In this document: positions 15,701-24,934 of the stretch, in pieces | Numbering within the stretch: position 1 is the first letter of the stretch | How the letters are laid out: each line of letters begins with the position of its first letter | DNA from: Cryobacterium sp. MP_M3 | GTDB taxonomy: Bacteria; Actinomycetota; Actinomycetes; Actinomycetales; Microbacteriaceae | Assembly: GCF_015752155.1 (NCBI RefSeq) | Contig: NZ_JADOVI010000017.1 | Coordinates: 1-60,833 of the forward strand | Length of the DNA: 60,833 nucleotides | Direction: 5' to 3' | Program-made: the position numbers and the translations under genes | The notes under the pieces: model-generated | What the model was told of the DNA's origin: nothing | What the model saw: only the letters and a program-made list of their open reading frames with translations | Database searches by the model: none

Positions 15701-17227
15701 CTACCGCGCTTTGCGCAGCGTGAGCAGTGCCACGACGGCCGCGGCCAGCACCAGGCCCACCCCGATCCAGGCGGTGGGCCCGATGCCGGTACCGAAGGCA
15801 TCCCGCGCTGAGGCGAGCAGCAGCTCGGCCTGGCCGGCCGGGAGAGCGCCGGCCACGGCGACGGCCCCACCGAGCGTCTCCGCCGCGGCCGAGCGCTGAG
15901 CGGCGCTCAGCGCCTCGGGCAGCACGACCGAGCCCCGGTAGGCGGCGGTCAGGATGGTGCCGAGGATCGTCGTGCCGAGCACCGCTCCCAGCTCGTAGGC
16001 CGTCTCACCGACCGCGGATGCCGCGCCCATCTTGTCGGCCGGCGCGGTCGCCACGACGAGTTCGTTCGACACGGTCTCGGCAGCGCCGATTCCGATGCCG
16101 AGCAGCGCGAACACGAGCGCGACCCCGACTGCGTCCAGCGTCGCCCCGCCGAGGGCGATGGCCAGGTAGCCCCCGGCCGAGATCAGCAGTCCCGTCGGCA
16201 CCACGATCGACGGGCGCACGCGCCGGGAGATCGGCACGATCACCAGGCCGGCGACGATCATGGCCGTCAGGCCTGGCACGAGCACGAGGCCGGCCGCCAG
16301 CGGGGACAGGCCCAGCACGAGCTGCAGGTACTGGGACAGGAAGAACAGCCCGCCGACGAGGGCGACCACGCTGAGCAGGTTGACGCCGATCGCTCCGCTG
16401 AAGGCGCCCGTGCGGAACAGCGCGAGGTCGATCATCGGCTGGGCCAGGCGAGGCTGGCGGCGCACGAACAGGATGCCGGCGACCAGCCCGAGCAGGATCG
16501 GCCCGATCGTGGCGAGCGAGGGTCCGTGTTCGGCCAGCACCTTGATGCCGTAGACGACGGGGAACATGGTGGCCAGGGAGAGCAGGATGCTCGGCAGGTC
16601 GATCCGGCCGGGGTTCGGGTCACGCGACTCCGGGACAAGGAGCGGGCCGAGCACGAGCAACGGAAGGAGCAGCGGCACGGCGAGCAGGAAGACGGATCCC
16701 CAGGCGAAGTGCTCCAGCAGCACGCCGCCCACGACCGGGCCGAGCGCGCTGCCGGCGGCGAACCCGCTCGCCCAGATGGCGATCGCCAACCGGCGCTGGT
16801 CGCGCTCGGTGAAAACGGAGCGGAGCAGTGACAGGGTCGGCGGCATCAGCATGGCGCCGAACACGCCGAGCACGGCGCGGTCGATGATGAGCCATTCGAC
16901 GCTCGGGGCGAAAGCCGCCACCACGGAGACCGTGCCGAATCCGGCCGAGCCGATCAGGAGCAGACGGCGTCGCCCGATCCGGTCGCCCAGGCTACCCATG
17001 GCCACGAGCAGGCCGGCGAGCATGAGCGGGTAGATGTCGATCACCCAGAGCAGCTGGGTGCCGGTGGGCCGGAGTGCCTCGGAGATGGCCGGCAGGGCGA
17101 GGTTGAGCACGGTGTTGTCGATCGAGACCAGGAGCACCGGCAGCATGAGCACGACCAGTGCCCACCACCGGCGGCGGGGGCTGAGTTCAGGGGCTGCAAG
17201 GGCGATCTGGCGGAGGTCGGACGACAC
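15701..17227 (-). CDS. MFS drug transporter, DHA2 (EmrB/QacA) family
   Basis: 508 residues from GTG 17227. The 14-helix DHA2 layout is apparent, with DNTVLNLALPAIS in helix 1 (motif D1), GSLGDRIGRRRLL (motif A) and the C-terminal helices ending in LRKAR. It should export cationic or lipophilic compounds using the proton gradient. Longer upstream frames run through the divergent TetR gene and were not used. A TATAGT -10 on the minus strand (17258-17263) overlaps one end of a perfect TetR-type operator. Confidence 0.92.
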   Translation of the reverse strand: MSSDLRQIALAAPELSPRRRWWALVVLMLPVLLVSIDNTVLNLALPAISEALRPTGTQLLWVIDIYPLMLAGLLVAMGSLGDRIGRRRLLLIGSAGFGTVSVVAAFAPSVEWLIIDRAVLGVFGAMLMPPTLSLLRSVFTERDQRRLAIAIWASGFAAGSALGPVVGGVLLEHFAWGSVFLLAVPLLLPLLVLGPLLVPESRDPNPGRIDLPSILLSLATMFPVVYGIKVLAEHGPSLATIGPILLGLVAGILFVRRQPRLAQPMIDLALFRTGAFSGAIGVNLLSVVALVGGLFFLSQYLQLVLGLSPLAAGLVLVPGLTAMIVAGLVIVPISRRVRPSIVVPTGLLISAGGYLAIALGGATLDAVGVALVFALLGIGIGAAETVSNELVVATAPADKMGAASAVGETAYELGAVLGTTILGTILTAAYRGSVVLPEALSAAQRSAAAETLGGAVAVAGALPAGQAELLLASARDAFGTGIGPTAWIGVGLVLAAAVVALLTLRKAR

Positions 17228-17257
17228 GGGAGGCTGCTTTCGGATTCGGCGGACGAA

Positions 17258-17281
17258 ACTATACCGTCCAGACGGTACAGT
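17258..17281. promoter_or_regulatory. TetR operator with divergent -10 elements
   Basis: TACCGTC-CA-GACGGTA (17262-17277) is a perfect 7-bp inverted repeat with a 2-bp spacer. TATAGT on the minus strand (17258-17263) would serve the MFS gene and TACAGT on the plus strand (17276-17281) the TetR gene. The ATG at 17288 lies 7 bp after TACAGT, so TetR is probably read from a leaderless mRNA. Operator occupancy would block both promoters. Confidence 0.8.
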
Positions 17282-17287
17282 AGCATC

Positions 17288-17881
17288 ATGAGCTCCGTCC
17301 CCGCATCCCCCGCCGGCCGCGCCCCGGCATCCGTGTCCACCCGCGACCGCATCCTCGACGCCTATGCGCAGTTGCTGATCGACCAGGGCGAGCGGGCTGC
17401 CACCGTCGAGACGGTGGCCGCGGCCGCCGGACTGTCCAAGGGCGGCCTGCTCTACCATTTCGGCTCGAAGGACGCCCTCGTGGAGGGGCTGCTCGCCCGC
17501 CTCACGGCGCTCGTCGCCGACGACGTCGAGCAGATCCGGGCGGCCCCGGCCGGCGCGATCGACTACCTGATCCGCACCTCGATGTGGGAGGGAACGCGGC
17601 TGGACCACAATATCGCCGCGGCCGTACGCCTGGCGCAGGGGGCGCATCCGCTGGCCAACCAGGCCCTGGCCTCAACCCGGCGCCAGTGGCTGGCAGCGAT
17701 CGAGGAGGCGGTGGGCGACCCCGACGTGGCCGAGGCGGTCATGCTCATCAGTGACGGTCTGTACTACGAATCAACCCTCGCGGGCCCGGGCCAGCTCGCC
17801 GCCGACCTGACGTCGGCGGCGAGGCTGGACCGGTTGCTCGCCGTGATCGGGCGAATGACCGAACGGCCTGTTACTCGGTGA
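17288..17881 (+). CDS. TetR/AcrR family regulator of the adjacent MFS pump
   Basis: 197 residues. The N-terminal helix-turn-helix (TVETVAAAAGLSKGGLLYHFGSKDALVEGLL) matches the QacR/AcrR type. No ribosome binding site precedes the ATG, and a -10-like TACAGT ends 6 bp before it, consistent with leaderless translation. The 16-bp palindrome in the shared promoter is its likely binding site. The 3' end overlaps the serA 3' end by 11 bp in convergent orientation. Confidence 0.93.
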   Translation: MSSVPASPAGRAPASVSTRDRILDAYAQLLIDQGERAATVETVAAAAGLSKGGLLYHFGSKDALVEGLLARLTALVADDVEQIRAAPAGAIDYLIRTSMWEGTRLDHNIAAAVRLAQGAHPLANQALASTRRQWLAAIEEAVGDPDVAEAVMLISDGLYYESTLAGPGQLAADLTSAARLDRLLAVIGRMTERPVTR

Positions 17882-19463
17882 GGGCGATCTCGACCATCAC
17901 GTCGGCGTCGATAGCGTCGCGCACCTTGGTGAGCAGGCTCGCGGGCACCGGTGAGTCGACGGTCAGCACGCTGAGCGCCTTCCCGCCGGCGACGTGGCGG
18001 GCGATCTGCATACCGGCGATGTTGATCTGGGCGTCACCGAACTCGCGGCCGTAGACGGCGACGATTCCGGGGCGGTCCGTGTAGACCATCACGATGAGGT
18101 GCTCCGCGAACGGAACCTCGACCTCGTAGCCGTTCACCTCGACGATCTTCTCGATCTGTTTGGTGCCGGTCAGGGTGCCGGACACCGAGACCTGCGAGCC
18201 GTCGGCCAGGGCGCCGCGCAGCGTGATGACGTTGCGGTACTCAGGCGATTCCTTGTCGGTGATCAGGCGCACGGCAACGCCGCGCTGCTCGGCCAGGAGC
18301 GGCGCATTCACGTAGGACACCGTCTCGCTGACCACGTTGGTGAAGATCCCCTTGAGCGCGGCGAGCTTGAGCACGCTCACGTCGTAGTCGGCCAGTTCGC
18401 CGCGGACATCCACGTCGACGCTGGTGAGGGGACTGTGCGCGGCGAGGCCGGAGAAGACCTGGCCCAGCTTCTCGACCAGCGGGATGCCGGGGCGCACGTA
18501 GGGGTCGATGATGCCGCCGGCCACGTTGACCGCGTCGGGGACGAGTTCACCGGAGAGCGCGAGGCGCACCGACTTGGCGACGGACACGCCGGCCTTCTCC
18601 TGCGCTTCGTCGGTCGACGCGCCGAGGTGCGGCGTCGTGATGATGTTCGGCAGGCCGAGCAGGGGCGAACCGGTCGGGGGTTCGCTGACGAACACGTCGA
18701 GTCCGGCTCCGGCGATCGTGCCGGCGACGAGGGCGTCGTGCAGGTCTGCCTCGTCGATCAGTCCGCCGCGGGCGACGTTGACGACGAAGGCGGTCGGCTT
18801 CATCAGCGCGAACTGGGCCGCGCCGAGCATCCCGGTGGTCTCAGGCGTCTTGGGCATGTGGATCGTGACGAAGTCCGACTGGGCGAGCAGTTCGTCGAGG
18901 CTGACCGGCGTCACGCCGAGCTGCTGGGCACGGGCCGAGGTGATGTACGGGTCGAAGGCGATGATGTTCGTGCCGAAGGCCTGCATTCGCGCGGCGACGA
19001 GGGCGCCGATCCGGCCGAGGCCGATGATTCCGATCGTCTTTTCGTAGAGCTCGACGCCCGTGTACTTGGACCGCTTCCACTGGCCCTCGGCGAGTGCGCC
19101 GTGGGCCGGGGGGATGTGGCGGGCGAGGCTGATAATGTGGCCGACCGTGAGTTCGGCCGCGGAGATAATGTTCGAGGTCGGGGCATTGACTACCATGACG
19201 CCGGCCGCGGTCGCCGCCTTGATGTCGACGTTGTCCAGGCCGACGCCGGCCCGCGCGATGACCTTGAGCAGCGGTGCGGCGGCGATGGCCTCCGCATCCA
19301 CCTTCGTCGCGGAGCGCACGAGGATGGCGTGGGCGGAGGCTAATTCCTTGAGCAGTGCCGGGCGGTCGGTGCCGTCGACGTTGCGCACATCGAAGTCCGG
19401 TCCAAGGGCGTCAACGGTTGCGGGCGAGAGTTCTTCGGCAATAAGTACGACTGGTTTTGACAC
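17871..19463 (-). CDS. serA: D-3-phosphoglycerate dehydrogenase
   Basis: 530 residues, the long actinobacterial form: a catalytic/NAD domain (about 1-310) with GLGRIGALVAARMQAFG, the HMPKTPET and NVARGGLIDE motifs, an intervening domain (about 315-450) and a C-terminal ACT domain (about 455-530, LIVMVYTDRPGIVAVYG). It performs the first step of serine synthesis, and the ACT domain allows serine feedback. The start is GTG 19463 with GGAGGAA upstream. It commonly lies near ilvC in this family. Confidence 0.97.
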   Translation of the reverse strand: MSKPVVLIAEELSPATVDALGPDFDVRNVDGTDRPALLKELASAHAILVRSATKVDAEAIAAAPLLKVIARAGVGLDNVDIKAATAAGVMVVNAPTSNIISAAELTVGHIISLARHIPPAHGALAEGQWKRSKYTGVELYEKTIGIIGLGRIGALVAARMQAFGTNIIAFDPYITSARAQQLGVTPVSLDELLAQSDFVTIHMPKTPETTGMLGAAQFALMKPTAFVVNVARGGLIDEADLHDALVAGTIAGAGLDVFVSEPPTGSPLLGLPNIITTPHLGASTDEAQEKAGVSVAKSVRLALSGELVPDAVNVAGGIIDPYVRPGIPLVEKLGQVFSGLAAHSPLTSVDVDVRGELADYDVSVLKLAALKGIFTNVVSETVSYVNAPLLAEQRGVAVRLITDKESPEYRNVITLRGALADGSQVSVSGTLTGTKQIEKIVEVNGYEVEVPFAEHLIVMVYTDRPGIVAVYGREFGDAQINIAGMQIARHVAGGKALSVLTVDSPVPASLLTKVRDAIDADVMVEIALTE

Positions 19464-19560
19464 GAAAAAAGTTCCTCCGATTGCAGCAGAAAGGGTGGGC
19501 TTGCGCCGCGACCGTGGGGCGCCAGTTAGGAAATCACTCTATCGGCTGCAGAATGGGGCG

Positions 19561-19977
19561 ATGAGCAGCGTTACGTTGACCGATGTCCAGTTCGTCCTCC
19601 GCCTCCTTCTCGCGGTGGTCTTCATGGGCGCGGGGGTCACCCATTTCCTGCCCTCCGTGCAGCGCACGATGGCGGCGATGATCCCGCCACGACTGCGATC
19701 CACGGGCATCCTGAACCCTCGCGCGCTCGTGGTCCTCACCGGGCTGTGCGAACTCGCCGGCGGAGCGGGCCTGCTATATCGACCCCTGATTGTGACGAGC
19801 GGGGTCTGCCTGATCGTGTTCCTCGTCGCCGTGTTCCCGGCGAACGCCTTCGCGGCCCGGCATCCGGAGCGGTTCGGCCGGATCGCCATCCCGCTCGTGC
19901 CGCGGCTGCTCGGCCAGGCGCTGCTGGTGGCCCTGATCGCGCTTGCGATCGTGCCGGTGGCCGCGGCGCAGGTTTGA
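19561..19977 (+). CDS. DoxX-like family membrane protein
   Basis: 138 residues with four predicted helices (about 8-28, 52-72, 76-98 and 112-135). The first helix region reads VLRLLLAVVFMGAGVTHFLP, and PPRLRSTGILNPRALVVLTGLCELAGGAGLL is typical of the DoxX/MauE superfamily. The function is not established; relatives take part in redox or quinone-linked processes. The gene is divergent from serA, with 97 bp between them, and has a weak GGGG binding site. Confidence 0.83.
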   Translation: MSSVTLTDVQFVLRLLLAVVFMGAGVTHFLPSVQRTMAAMIPPRLRSTGILNPRALVVLTGLCELAGGAGLLYRPLIVTSGVCLIVFLVAVFPANAFAARHPERFGRIAIPLVPRLLGQALLVALIALAIVPVAAAQV

Positions 19978-20044
19978 GCCGCCGGCGCAGGCTGGAACGT
20001 GCGCCCGCTTCTCGAACCTGCGCCGGGACCGTCACCGGCACCGG

Positions 20045-20416
20045 TCAGACGATGAGGCTGCCGAGGCCGAACATGAAGATGTCCGCGGAGAGCGCGGCGA
20101 CCAGGCACAGGCCCACGAGCAGCAGGAGCACCTGAACGCCGACCGAGCGGGCGCGGCCGAGCCGGATCGCGAGCGCGAAGACCGCGACGGGCAGGAGCAC
20201 GCCGGCGATCAGGAACCCCCAGCCGAATCCGCTCAGGGTCGTGTCGAGGCTCTGGGCTGCGAGGTTGAGTCCGACCAGGTTGCCGACGCCTTCCCACGCG
20301 TCGTAGGCGTAGAACAGCCCGAAGACGCTGGCGATGGTGAGGAAGAGCCAGCGCGGGGTGCCGCCCGGTGCGATGACGACCTTGCCGGCACCCGATGTTG
20401 CGTCGCTCGCGCTCAT
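20045..20416 (-). CDS. Small integral membrane protein, second of a coupled pair
   Basis: 123 residues with three helices (about 22-42, 62-85 and 94-116) after a short hydrophilic N-terminus. I do not recognise a named family; similar proteins occur in Microbacteriaceae as hypothetical membrane proteins. ATG 20416 overlaps the stop of the upstream gene by 4 bp (ATGA), so the two are translationally coupled. FYAYDAWEGVGNLVGLN is a possible conserved loop. Confidence 0.7.
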   Translation of the reverse strand: MSASDATSGAGKVVIAPGGTPRWLFLTIASVFGLFYAYDAWEGVGNLVGLNLAAQSLDTTLSGFGWGFLIAGVLLPVAVFALAIRLGRARSVGVQVLLLLVGLCLVAALSADIFMFGLGSLIV

Positions 20417-20940
20417 GAGATTCCCCCGGCGTTGATGATGAAGGGCAGTGGCGCGAGCAGGACGACGCCCAGCAGCAGCAGGCCGAGCCTGGCCCGAGGC
20501 CGGGTGCGGGTGAGCCAGAACGTCGCACCGAACCAGGCTGCGGGCGCTGCGACGGCGAGCCAGAGTCCGAGCGAGAACATGAACTGCCCGACGGCGTCCG
20601 ACAGCGGATTGTCGATCCGGGAGATGCCGATGAACCAGCCGATCGTGTAGAGCAGGTAGACCCCGCCGAACACGCCGAGCGCAATCAGGGCGAAGGAACT
20701 GGCTGGCGCGGCGGCGGCGGCGGCCGCTTCGGCGGCTTCCTGCGCTTCGACGGCGGATGCCGGTCCGGCGACGGTCCAGCCCTCGGGCGGCGGGGCCGCG
20801 GGCGGTGCATCGGGCCCGCTCCCCGCGCTGTCGCCGTCCGCTTCGCCGGGGGATGCCCTTCCGGTGCCGGTCTGCAGGGTGGGGTCGTCGTCGCCGGCCC
20901 AGCCCAGGGCGTCGTCCCGGTCGGAGTATCCAGAAGTCAT
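20413..20940 (-). CDS. Membrane protein with acidic, Pro/Ala-rich cytoplasmic N-terminus
   Basis: 175 residues. The first ~75 are hydrophilic, rich in Asp, Gly, Pro and Ala (DALGWAGDDD, a run of nine Ala/Glu near 70-85), followed by three helices (about 88-108, 122-142 and 150-170). The family is not recognised. ATG 20940 was chosen because upstream in-frame sequence is not conserved-looking; note that this frame is open without a stop back into the truncated FAD oxidase. Repeats of CAACWGTTG at 20982-21050 lie in its promoter region. Confidence 0.65.
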   Translation of the reverse strand: MTSGYSDRDDALGWAGDDDPTLQTGTGRASPGEADGDSAGSGPDAPPAAPPPEGWTVAGPASAVEAQEAAEAAAAAAAPASSFALIALGVFGGVYLLYTIGWFIGISRIDNPLSDAVGQFMFSLGLWLAVAAPAAWFGATFWLTRTRPRARLGLLLLGVVLLAPLPFIINAGGIS

Positions 20941-20981
20941 CTCTCCAGCGTACCGATCCGCCGACATGATCCCCGACGGCA

Positions 20982-21050
20982 CAACTGTTGCCGAATCGGA
21001 CAACAGTTGCCGGCGTGCCGGCACCAGATGTCCGAACGGGCAACAGTTGC
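20982..21050. repeat. Three CAACWGTTGC palindromic repeats upstream of the membrane-protein pair
   Basis: CAACTGTTGC at 20982, CAACAGTTGC at 21001 and again at 21041. The second and third sit in an imperfect ~20-bp direct repeat (CCGAAtcGGaCAACAGTTGC / CCGAAcgGGgCAACAGTTGC). The first two also form an inverted repeat around CCGAATCGG. They lie 42-110 bp upstream of ATG 20940 and look like a multi-site operator, although a mobile or structural repeat is possible. Confidence 0.6.
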
Positions 21051-21395
21051 GCCGCTGACTCTCCGGGAACTCGCTCTGAGCCGCACACGGTCCGCGCGCA
21101 CCCGGCATAGCGGCCGAGAATTTCATCCGGGATGACTTGCCGCGCGTGGGCGAGATCGACCCGCCCGAGGCCCTGGCCGCCTCGGGCGCCCACATCCGAT
21201 TCGCCGCGGGCACCTGGTCGCCGCCGGTCTTCCGCGAGATCGAGGCGGAACTGACTCTCCTGCGCCCCCGGCCGGGCACCGACGATCCACGACGGCCCGA
21301 CAGCGTTCCGAATGCCGGCAGGTGGTCTTTTTCACAACGGAAGCGACCGCCGGCGGCATCCGCCGAAGCTGCACGCCGCTCACCGGGCAGACGCA

Positions 21396-22308
21396 CCTCG
21401 GTATCGGGCGGCGCGGCCCGTCGGAGTCGGTCCACGATCTCCTCACCGGCCCCGAGATCCGGCGACGCCCAGGCGAAGCCGAGCAGCATCAGCGGGTCGT
21501 CCCCCAGCTCCCAGTCGTGCGGCGGCACCATGAAGCTGATGATCGAGGTCAGCTCGTCCGGCAGGTCGCGGGTCCAGACCGCGAAGGCGCGGAGCGCCTC
21601 CGGCCAGCGGTCCCGGCCGTAGACGAGGTTGCCGGAGAGCACCTCGGTGGGCAGCGGATGCGCCCGGAAGACGAATGTGGACACCACCCCGAAATTGCCG
21701 CCGCCTCCACGCAGCCCCCAGAACAGTTCGGGGTTCTCGGTGTCGCTCGCCGTCACCGTCGCACCCGCCGCGGTGACGACCTCTGCCGCAACCAGGTTGT
21801 CGACGGTGAGCCCGTGGGCGCGGGTCAACCAGCCGACCCCGCCACCCAGCGTGAGGCCGGCCACCCCGGTTCCGGAGACGACGCCGACCGGCACCGCGTG
21901 CCCGTAGGGTTCGGTGGCCCGGTCGACGTCGGCGAGGGTGGCCCCGGGCTGGGCGCGCACCGTGTTGGTGCGGGCATTCACCTCGACTGCGGTCGGACTT
22001 CCCAAGTCGAGCACGAGGCCGCCGTCGACAGTTCCGTTGCCTGCCACGTTGTGACCGCCGCCGCGCACCGCCAGCGGCAGACCGCGATCGCGGGCGAACT
22101 GCACCACGGGGCCGATGTCGGCGACCTCGGCCGCCCGCACCACCGCAATGGGGTGCCGATCAATCATGCCGTTCCAGACGCGTCTGGCCTCGTCGTAGCG
22201 GGAGTCGCCGACCGCGATCACGGGGCCGGCGATCTGTCGCCGCAGGTCGTTCACCGCGCCGATGGAGTGAGGCGTGTTGCTCTGCGGTCGTCCGGTCCTT
22301 CTGCCCAT
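21396..22308 (-). pseudogene. FAD-binding (berberine-bridge type) oxidoreductase, C-terminus lost
   Basis: From ATG 22308 (AGGTGA binding site) about 304 residues match FAD-linked oxidases: LPLAVRGGGHNVAGNGTVDGGLVLDL, the GGGVGWLTRAHG loop and FWGLRGGGGNFGVV. After PPDTEV (about 21396) the similarity ends abruptly. The usual substrate domain and C-terminal BBE motif (YxxxxDPxNLFxxNxNI) are absent in all frames of the next 450 bp. The frame then stays open to 20413, joining the downstream membrane-protein gene. I interpret it as a truncated gene, probably non-functional because the C-terminal part closes the FAD site. Confidence 0.8.
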
Positions 22309-22389
22309 GAGTCTCACCTGCGATTGCCGTGGTCGATGTCTGGCCGGCCGCTCGGGACCTGGTGAAAGCGGCCGGGTTCTTCCGCTGGA

Positions 22390-22418
22390 AGCCTAAGACC
22401 CTGCACCGGCCATGGCAA
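22390..22418 (-). promoter_or_regulatory. Candidate promoter for the FAD oxidase
   Basis: On the minus strand, TTGCCA (22418-22413) and TAGGCT (22395-22390) are 17 bp apart, close to housekeeping sigma-70 spacing. It lies about 80 bp upstream of ATG 22308 and downstream of a strong hairpin that isolates it from the ilvC side. Confidence 0.45.
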
Positions 22419-22434
22419 GCACAGTGACGCGTCA

Positions 22435-22463
22435 GCGGGGCCGACCGAGTGGATCGGCCCCGC
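22435..22463 (-). terminator. Terminator hairpin after the remnant ilvC tail
   Basis: GCGGGGCCGA / TCGGCCCCGC, perfect 10-bp arms with a 9-base loop, 19 bp after the TGA of the displaced ilvC tail. This is probably the original ilvC terminator, left behind when the adh segment came in. Confidence 0.7.
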
Positions 22464-22481
22464 CGGTGATAAGCGCTCAGG

Positions 22482-22591
22482 TCAACGTGCGGCTTCGCCG
22501 TCGACGTAGTCGTCGTCGTCGGACGAGGCGTTCCACGCGAACAGCTTGCGCAGTTCACGGCCGGTGGCCTCGATCGGGGGCTCTTCGCCCT
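22482..22591 (-). repeat. Second, divergent copy of the ilvC 3' end
   Basis: 110 bp that match the end of the intact ilvC (23813-23919) in the same orientation. Read in the ilvC frame it encodes ...[16 protein letters not shown]... to ...[12 protein letters not shown] and TGA. Relative to the intact tail it has one extra Asp codon, His to Pro, synonymous changes in the last two codons (GCA CGT versus GCG CGC) and a different stop (TGA versus TAG). The copy starts immediately after the adh stop codon. It has no start of its own and is a remnant. The pattern fits insertion of foreign DNA that carried its own ilvC 3' end. Confidence 0.92.
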
Positions 22592-23671
22592 CTAGGTTTG
22601 CCGGGCGGCGCCCGTCCCCCGGCTGATCACGACCTTGAGCGCCCTGGTCTCCGGCGCGCGGGCGAACGTGTCATAGGCGTCGAGGAACTGGTCGAACCCG
22701 AACCGGTGGGTGGCCAGCGCCCCGGCGGGGATCTTGCCCTGGGCGACCAGCTTCAGCAGCATCGGGGTGCTGTTCGTGTTGACCAGGCCCATGCTGATGG
22801 TGATGTTCCGGATCCACAGCTCCTCGAGGTGCAGTTCGACGGGCTTGCCGTGCACGCCGACATTGGCGACACTGCCGCCGGGGCGCACGACGTCGACCGC
22901 CATTGTGAACGTCTCGGGAATGCCGACCGCCTCGATTGCGACGTCGACGCCTGCGCCGTCGGTCAGGGCGAGAACCTGCTCCCTCCAGTCCGGGCTGCCG
23001 GATACCACGGAGTGGGTGGCGCCGAACCGGGTGGCCTGCTCCAGCCGGTTGCGGTCGGTGTCGATGGCGATGATCGTGCCGGCGCCGTAGAGACCGGCCG
23101 TGGCCATGGCCGCCAGTCCGACCGGCCCAGACCCGATCACGGCTACCACGTCTCCGGGCTTGACCCTGCCGTTGACCACCCCGATCTCGAAGCCCGTCGG
23201 CAGGATGTCCGAGAGCATGACGGCCTCCTCGTCGCTGACGCCCGGAGGGATCCGGTGGAGGGAGTTTTCCGCGTACGGCACGCGCACGAACTCGGCCTGG
23301 GTGCCGTCGATCAGGTGGCCGAACACCCAGCCGGTGCCGGAGGCACCCTCGTCGCCGAGGCAGTGCGAGTAGAGCCCGAGCTTGCAGTTGGCGCAGTGGC
23401 CGCACGATTTGATGCAGGAGATGATGACCCGGTCGCCTGCCGAGAGGCTTTCGACCGACGAGCCCCCCTCGACGATGGTGCCGACACCCTCGTGGCCGAG
23501 GATCCGGCCGGGCTGCACCGCCGGCACGTCACCCTTGAGGATATGCAGGTCGGTGCCGCAGATCGTGGTCGTGTCCACCCGCACGACGGCGTCGGTCGGA
23601 TGCGTGATCCGCGGATCGGGGACGTCCTGCCAGGACTTCTCCCCCGGTCCGTGATAGACGAGCGCCTTCAT
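22592..23671 (-). CDS. Zinc-dependent alcohol dehydrogenase inserted behind ilvC
   Basis: 359 residues, start at ATG 23671 after GGAG. The catalytic zinc ligands are Cys38 (CGTDLH) and GHE; the structural zinc site is complete (CGHCANCKLGLYSHC, four Cys). The nucleotide motif is GSGPVGLA. It is close to alcohol dehydrogenases that act on short-chain alcohols or formaldehyde-like substrates (LPTGFEIGVVNGRVKPGD is typical). It lies between two copies of the ilvC tail, with its stop codon abutting the remnant copy, and is therefore probably an acquired gene. Confidence 0.92.
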   Translation of the reverse strand: MKALVYHGPGEKSWQDVPDPRITHPTDAVVRVDTTTICGTDLHILKGDVPAVQPGRILGHEGVGTIVEGGSSVESLSAGDRVIISCIKSCGHCANCKLGLYSHCLGDEGASGTGWVFGHLIDGTQAEFVRVPYAENSLHRIPPGVSDEEAVMLSDILPTGFEIGVVNGRVKPGDVVAVIGSGPVGLAAMATAGLYGAGTIIAIDTDRNRLEQATRFGATHSVVSGSPDWREQVLALTDGAGVDVAIEAVGIPETFTMAVDVVRPGGSVANVGVHGKPVELHLEELWIRNITISMGLVNTNSTPMLLKLVAQGKIPAGALATHRFGFDQFLDAYDTFARAPETRALKVVISRGTGAARQT

Positions 23672-23765
23672 GCTGACTCCCACCGTCCAGGAGGCCCGGG
23701 CGGTCGTCCGCGCCACAGCGCAAAGTACACCCTTCATGGCGTTCCGGAGTCACCCGGCAACAAAG

Positions 23766-23802
23766 AAGCGGCGGACCCATCGTGTCGATGAGCCCGCCGC
23801 TT
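23766..23802 (-). terminator. ilvC terminator hairpin
   Basis: AAGCGGCGG / CCGCCGCTT, perfect 9-bp arms, with a nested CATCG-TGT-CGATG helix in between. It begins 11 bp after the ilvC stop. The leftward tail CTTTGTTG is moderately U-rich. It separates ilvC from the inserted adh gene. Confidence 0.75.
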
Positions 23803-23812
23803 CCCGGGATTG

Positions 23813-24929
<1,117 letters not shown>

Positions 24930-24934
24930 CGTGG

